Shown here one piece after another: positions 5,710-8,388 of a stretch of DNA of 8,388 nucleotides (positions are counted from its first letter, which is position 1; every line of letters begins with the position of its first letter). The notes under the pieces are model-generated. The model was not told the DNA's origin. It was given only the letters and a program-made list of their open reading frames with translations, and made no database searches. A program made the position numbers and the translations under genes. Origin of the DNA: Deltaproteobacteria bacterium (GTDB taxonomy: Bacteria > Desulfobacterota > Binatia > UBA9968); assembly GCA_016183145.1 (NCBI GenBank), contig JACPFE010000649.1, positions 1 to 8,388 of the forward strand. The letters are read 5' to 3'.

Positions 5710-6828
5710 TTAACGATTCGCTATCGGCACAAAGGGCCGCGGCTCCGGCCCGATATAGTCCGCGTTGGGGCGAATCAACCGGTTGTCGGCGCGCTGTTCG
5801 ATGATGTGCGCGGCCCAGCCGGTGATGCGCGAGACAACGAAAAGCGGCGTAAACATCGCCGTGGGAATGCCGCAGAGGTGGTAGGCGCTGGCGCTGTAAA
5901 AATCGAGATTCGGAAAGAGATTTTTCTCGCGGCGCATGACCTGTTCGATGCGCTCCGAGACCCGGTAGAGCCGTTCATCGCCGTGGGCCTCGGCGAGCTT
6001 TTTGGACCACGCTTTGATCACGTCGGAGCGCGGATCGGAAATTTTGTAAACCCGGTGGCCGAAACCCATAATGAGCTTTTTGGCGGCGATCATCTCAAGC
6101 ACACCCCTCTCCGCCGCGTCCGGCGTAGGGAATTTCTCGATCAGCTCCATCACTGCTTCGTTGGCGCCGCCGTGCAGCGGTCCGCGCAGGGCGCCGATGG
6201 CGCCGGTAACCGCCGAGAAAAAGTCGGGCAACGTGGAGGTAATCGTGCGCGCGGTGAAGGTCGAAGCGTTGAATTCATGTTCCGCGTAGAGAATCAGCGA
6301 GACATCGATGGCGCGCCGGTGCAGCTCGTCGGGCTTCTTGCCGTGGAGCAGATGGAGAAAGTGGCCGGCGGTGGTGTCGTCGTCGGTTTCGGTATCGATG
6401 CGTTTGCCGCCAGCGTGAAAATGGTGCCAGTAAAGCAGCATCCCGCTGAAACAGGCCGTCAGCCGGTTCGCCACGGCGAATTGATCATGGCCGGGGCCCT
6501 CCGGTTCGAGCGTGCCGAGCATCGAGCAGCCGGTGCGCATGACGTCCATCGGATGGGTGCTGCGAGGGATTTGTTCAAGCACGCTTTTAAGCGCAGCAGG
6601 CAATCCGCGCTGGCCGCGCAGTTTGGTCCGGTATTCCAGCAACTCGGCCTGCTTGGGAAGGCGGCCATAGATTAAAAGGTAGGCGACCTCTTCGAAGTTC
6701 GAATGCTCCGCGAGGTCATGGATGGAGTAACCCCGGTAGGTGAGTCCTTTGCCTTGTTTGCCGACCGTGGCGATCGCCGTCTGTCCGGCGATGACGCCTG
6801 CGAGTCCGGCCGCGTTGTCCGTTGCCAT
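5710..6828 (-). CDS. prpC: 2-methylcitrate synthase
   Basis: PrpC condenses propionyl-CoA with oxaloacetate to 2-methylcitrate, opening the methylcitrate cycle. The 372-residue product is co-linear with my recollection of E. coli PrpC (389 residues): YRGYSIHDLAEH (31-42), HPMDVMRTG (92-100), GHFLHLLHG (155-163), YAEHEFNASTFTAR (181-194) and a C-terminal TGWAAHIIEQRADNRLIRP (336-354). Catalytic residues are His219 in GPLHGG, His258 in GFGHRVY and Asp309 in NLDFYSA. I chose ATG 6828-6826 because GGAGGA lies seven bases upstream and because an in-frame ATG at 6888 adds 20 residues unlike the family. Citrate synthase activity on acetyl-CoA may also occur in such enzymes, but adjacency to prpD makes methylcitrate synthase the main role. 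It is the first gene of the leftward cluster and diverges from acuI. Confidence 0.93.
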   Translation of the reverse strand: MATDNAAGLAGVIAGQTAIATVGKQGKGLTYRGYSIHDLAEHSNFEEVAYLLIYGRLPKQAELLEYRTKLRGQRGLPAALKSVLEQIPRSTHPMDVMRTGCSMLGTLEPEGPGHDQFAVANRLTACFSGMLLYWHHFHAGGKRIDTETDDDTTAGHFLHLLHGKKPDELHRRAIDVSLILYAEHEFNASTFTARTITSTLPDFFSAVTGAIGALRGPLHGGANEAVMELIEKFPTPDAAERGVLEMIAAKKLIMGFGHRVYKISDPRSDVIKAWSKKLAEAHGDERLYRVSERIEQVMRREKNLFPNLDFYSASAYHLCGIPTAMFTPLFVVSRITGWAAHIIEQRADNRLIRPNADYIGPEPRPFVPIANR

Positions 6829-6835
6829 CAGTTTG

Positions 6836-6841
6836 TCCTCC
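6836..6841 (-). promoter_or_regulatory. Ribosome binding site that fixes the prpC start
   Basis: GGAGGA on the minus strand, seven bases upstream of ATG 6828-6826. The alternative in-frame ATG at 6888 has no comparable site, which argues for the shorter 372-residue protein. Confidence 0.8.
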
Positions 6842-6894
6842 AGCCCCAATTTGCAACGATTACCTTGTCCAATGCAAGCCGAGCTCATACCCCG

Positions 6895-6939
6895 GGTTCA
6901 AACCGTTCAAATCCTTCAAGCGGTTCAAGACGTTCAAAG
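6895..6939. repeat. 9-bp tandem repeat, five units
   Basis: Units are GGTTCAAAC, CGTTCAAAT, CCTTCAAGC, GGTTCAAGA and CGTTCAAAG, with an invariant TTCAA core at exact 9-base phasing. It sits between the prpC and acuI starts, about 67 bases from the prpC ATG and 100 from the acuI ATG. On the minus strand it presents repeated TTGAAC-like hexamers that resemble -35 boxes. It may be an iterated regulator site or a simple slippage repeat. Confidence 0.7.
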
Positions 6940-7040
6940 ATTGATCTTCCATGTGCCGTTTTCACCACAGCCTCTTGACAGTTCGGCGCTATATTAGGTA
7001 GTCGCATGTTAGGAGAAAATTTTCGAGTAGGAGTTGCAAC

Positions 7041-8045
7041 ATGCCTTTACCGCAAAGTTTCAAAGCGATGGTAGTTTCGGAGACGGCCGACAAGACTTTC
7101 GTGCGCGAGATCAAGCAGCGGGAATTGAGCGAATTACCGGCGGGGGAGTTGATCGTCGAGGTCAAATACTCCTCGTTGAATTACAAGGATGCGTTGTCAG
7201 CATCGGGCAATAAAGGCGTGACGCGAAAATATCCGCATACGCCGGGTATCGACGCCGCCGGCGTCGTCGCCGACAGTACGACGAGAGCGTTCGCCGTGGG
7301 CGAGGGGGTGATCGTGACCGGATTCGACCTGGGCATGAACACGTCCGGCGGTTACAGCCGCTTCATCAGCATACCGTCCGGGTGGGCGGTGAAACTGCCG
7401 CAGGGTTTGTCTTTGCGCGACAGCATGGCTTACGGCACCGCGGGTTTTACCGCGGCGCTGTGCGTGATGAGATTATCGGCTTACGGTCTCACCAAAGATC
7501 AGGGCGAAGTGCTGGTCACCGGCGCCACCGGGGGCGTGGGCAGCATCGCCGTGAGCATTCTCGCCAAATTGGGCTACGAAGTCGTCGCCGCCACGGGCAA
7601 GGCCGATGAAAAAGATTTTCTCACCCGGCTCGGCGCTAAATCGATCATCTCGCGGGAAGAAGCCAACGACACTTCGGGAAGGCCGCTGCAGAAGGGCCGC
7701 TGGGCCGGTGTCGTCGATACCGTCGGCGGCAATATTCTCGCGACCGCCCTTAAGACGGCGAAAGATGGCGGTCTCGTCGCGGCCTGCGGCAACGCGATGT
7801 CCGCCGATCTGGTCACGAGCGTTTTTCCATTCATTCTCAGAGGCGTAAGTCTTTTGGGCGTCAACTCCGTCGATGTCCCCATGCGCCCGCGCACGATGGC
7901 CTGGCAGAAACTCGCCAACGAATGGACGATCGATCTCTCCGGCGACCTCATCACGGAGTGTTCCCTGGAAGAACTCAGTCCGAAGATCGATCTGATTCTC
8001 AAGGGCGGCATCAGGGGCAGGGTGGTGGTCGATCTGAATGCGTGA
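7041..8045 (+). CDS. acuI: Acryloyl-CoA reductase (NADPH)-type medium-chain dehydrogenase, AcuI/YhdH family
   Basis: This 334-residue zinc-independent medium-chain dehydrogenase/reductase belongs to the YhdH/AcuI group, whose studied members reduce acryloyl-CoA to propionyl-CoA with NADPH and protect cells from acrylate toxicity. Features are the N-terminal GroES-like domain with SSLNYKDAL (44-52), YPHTPGIDAAG (64-74) and IPSGWAVKLP (111-120); the YGTAGFTAA hinge (131-139); the Rossmann glycine motif GATGGVGSIA (161-170); a TGKADEKDFL segment at the likely NADPH-phosphate site (185-194); and the family-typical LLGVNSVDVPMRPR (271-284). No structural zinc cysteine cluster is seen. TAGGAG lies seven bases before the ATG. 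It diverges from prpC: its expected product, propionyl-CoA, is the PrpC substrate, which strengthens the name. A general enoyl-CoA or quinone reductase role is the alternative. Confidence 0.88.
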   Translation: MPLPQSFKAMVVSETADKTFVREIKQRELSELPAGELIVEVKYSSLNYKDALSASGNKGVTRKYPHTPGIDAAGVVADSTTRAFAVGEGVIVTGFDLGMNTSGGYSRFISIPSGWAVKLPQGLSLRDSMAYGTAGFTAALCVMRLSAYGLTKDQGEVLVTGATGGVGSIAVSILAKLGYEVVAATGKADEKDFLTRLGAKSIISREEANDTSGRPLQKGRWAGVVDTVGGNILATALKTAKDGGLVAACGNAMSADLVTSVFPFILRGVSLLGVNSVDVPMRPRTMAWQKLANEWTIDLSGDLITECSLEELSPKIDLILKGGIRGRVVVDLNA

Positions 8046-8077
8046 AACATGACGCGATGTCCGGGAACGACATTCGG

Positions 8078-8163
8078 GTAGGGGCAGGCCCCGTGCCTGC
8101 CCTGAACAGCGCCACGCAAAATGGTACCGACAGAGAAGGGCAACCACAGGGGGTTGCCCCTAC
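8078..8163. repeat. Twin-hairpin REPIN-like element with 9-bp perfect terminal inverted repeats
   Basis: The ends are GTAGGGGCA (8078-8086) and TGCCCCTAC (8155-8163), perfect inverted copies. Each end also folds locally: GGGCAGGC (8082-8089) pairs with GCCTGCCC (8095-8102), and GGGCAACC (8138-8145) pairs with GGTTGCCC (8152-8159). It fills most of the gap between acuI and the CoA transferase gene and ends seven bases before the latter's ATG. No T-run follows either stem, so it is not a typical terminator. Confidence 0.75.
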
Positions 8164-8170
8164 AGTTACT

Positions 8171-8388
8171 ATGTCCGACGATCTTCAACCTTCGGCTCTC
8201 AGCCATCTCCGCGTCGTCGAGCTAGGCGACATCCCGGCGTCGTACGCGACGCGGTCGCTCGCCGACTTGGGCGCCGACGTGATCAAGGTCGAGCCGCCCG
8301 GCGGTGATCCGAACCGAATGTTGCCTCCGTACGCCGGCAACATCGAGCATCCCGAGCGCAGCCTCGCGTTCATCAACGCGAACACCAA
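8171..8388 (+). CDS. Family III (CaiB/BaiF) CoA transferase (3' end cut by window edge)
   Basis: The first 72 residues of a CoA transferase that moves CoA between organic acids through a catalytic aspartate located beyond the window. The recognisable opening is LRVVELGDIPASYATRSLAD (13-32), then LGADVIKVEPPGGDPNR (33-49), the CoA-binding N-terminal motif of the CaiB/BaiF family, and a LAFINANT segment (65-72). I chose ATG 8171 because the conserved domain begins about ten residues later, as in relatives. There is no clear Shine-Dalgarno, however, and an in-frame ATG at 8057 would read through the whole upstream hairpin element without a stop. It is co-directional with acuI after a 125-base gap. 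A family III transferase (AcuN) has been tied to acrylate activation in a DMSP-degrading Halomonas, so a role next to AcuI is plausible, but the family is broad and the acid is unknown. Confidence 0.9.
   Translation, partial: MSDDLQPSALSHLRVVELGDIPASYATRSLADLGADVIKVEPPGGDPNRMLPPYAGNIEHPERSLAFINANT

Larger units (their letters stand above)
6829..7040. promoter_or_regulatory. Divergent control region between prpC and acuI
   Basis: The 212 bases between the two divergent starts must hold the leader, and probably the promoter, of each gene. On the acuI side, TTGACA (6975-6980) and TATATT (6990-6995) are visible, but only nine bases apart, so they do not form a standard promoter pair. The acuI Shine-Dalgarno TAGGAG (7028-7033) is seven bases before its ATG. 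On the prpC side there is an inverted repeat TTGCA (6851-6855) / TGCAA (6873-6877), a possible operator. A 9-bp tandem repeat occupies 6895-6939. No regulator gene is in the window, and I cannot assign transcription starts. Confidence 0.45.

Noticed and set aside
5650..6675. Plus-strand open frame (341 codons) opposite prpC
   Set aside because: It lies antisense to a gene with complete catalytic residues and has no family features.
6826..6888. Upstream prpC start at ATG 6888
   Set aside because: The added 20 residues do not match the family and lack a ribosome site, whereas ATG 6828 has GGAGGA seven bases upstream.
6975..6995. TTGACA and TATATT as a sigma-70 promoter for acuI
   Set aside because: The spacer is only nine bases, far from the normal 16-18, so I did not call it a promoter; it is only noted in the control region.
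7006..7074. Small upstream open frame ATG 7006 overlapping the acuI start
   Set aside because: It has no Shine-Dalgarno, only 22 codons, and no sign of leader-peptide features.

Overview
The window is GC-rich bacterial chromosome, densely coded, with a secretory-signal substrate-binding protein and canonical prpC/prpD-type genes. It most resembles an uncultured Gram-negative environmental lineage. The several small hairpin-forming intergenic repeats are of a kind I associate with metagenome-assembled genomes, but the sequence alone does not fix the phylum. No phage, transposase, CRISPR, tRNA or rRNA gene is visible.

Layout. Six genes run leftward on the minus strand: prpC (2-methylcitrate synthase, 6828-5710), prpD (2-methylcitrate dehydratase, 5705-4275), a prpB-like lyase (4024-3143), an amidase-signature enzyme split by an in-frame TAG (3049-1904 and 1900-1604), an SsuB/TauB-type ABC transporter ATPase (1541-747) and an NMT1/SsuA-like substrate-binding protein cut by the left edge (600-1). 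A 212-base divergent control region (6829-7040) separates prpC from acuI (acryloyl-CoA reductase family, 7041-8045, plus strand). A family III (CaiB/BaiF) CoA transferase follows on the plus strand and is cut by the right edge (8171-8388). No gene-free stretch exceeds 300 bases.

How the genes fit together. PrpC, PrpD and the PrpB-like lyase supply the methylcitrate cycle, apart from the aconitase step: propionyl-CoA plus oxaloacetate gives pyruvate plus succinate. AcuI-family enzymes reduce acryloyl-CoA to propionyl-CoA, and family III CoA transferases can activate acids to CoA esters. Read as a unit, this suggests a C3 acid route (acrylate or a related acid to acyl-CoA, then propionyl-CoA, then central metabolism). 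The amidase and ABC transporter might supply an amide or other organic substrate. The methylcitrate part is well supported; the link to acrylate, amides or the transporter is inference from adjacency.

Most striking non-gene signals. There is a nonsense codon in an otherwise intact amidase frame. Five of the six larger intergenic gaps carry a different small repeat: a 137-bp element with imperfect terminal inverted repeats (613-749), a 7-bp tandem repeat (1571-1605), a twin-hairpin REPIN-like element inside the prp cluster (4094-4206), a 9-bp tandem repeat in the divergent promoter region (6895-6939), and a second twin-hairpin element directly before the CoA transferase (8078-8163). I did not find a clearly novel multi-gene system. 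The gene set is known enzymology in an arrangement that may be informative.
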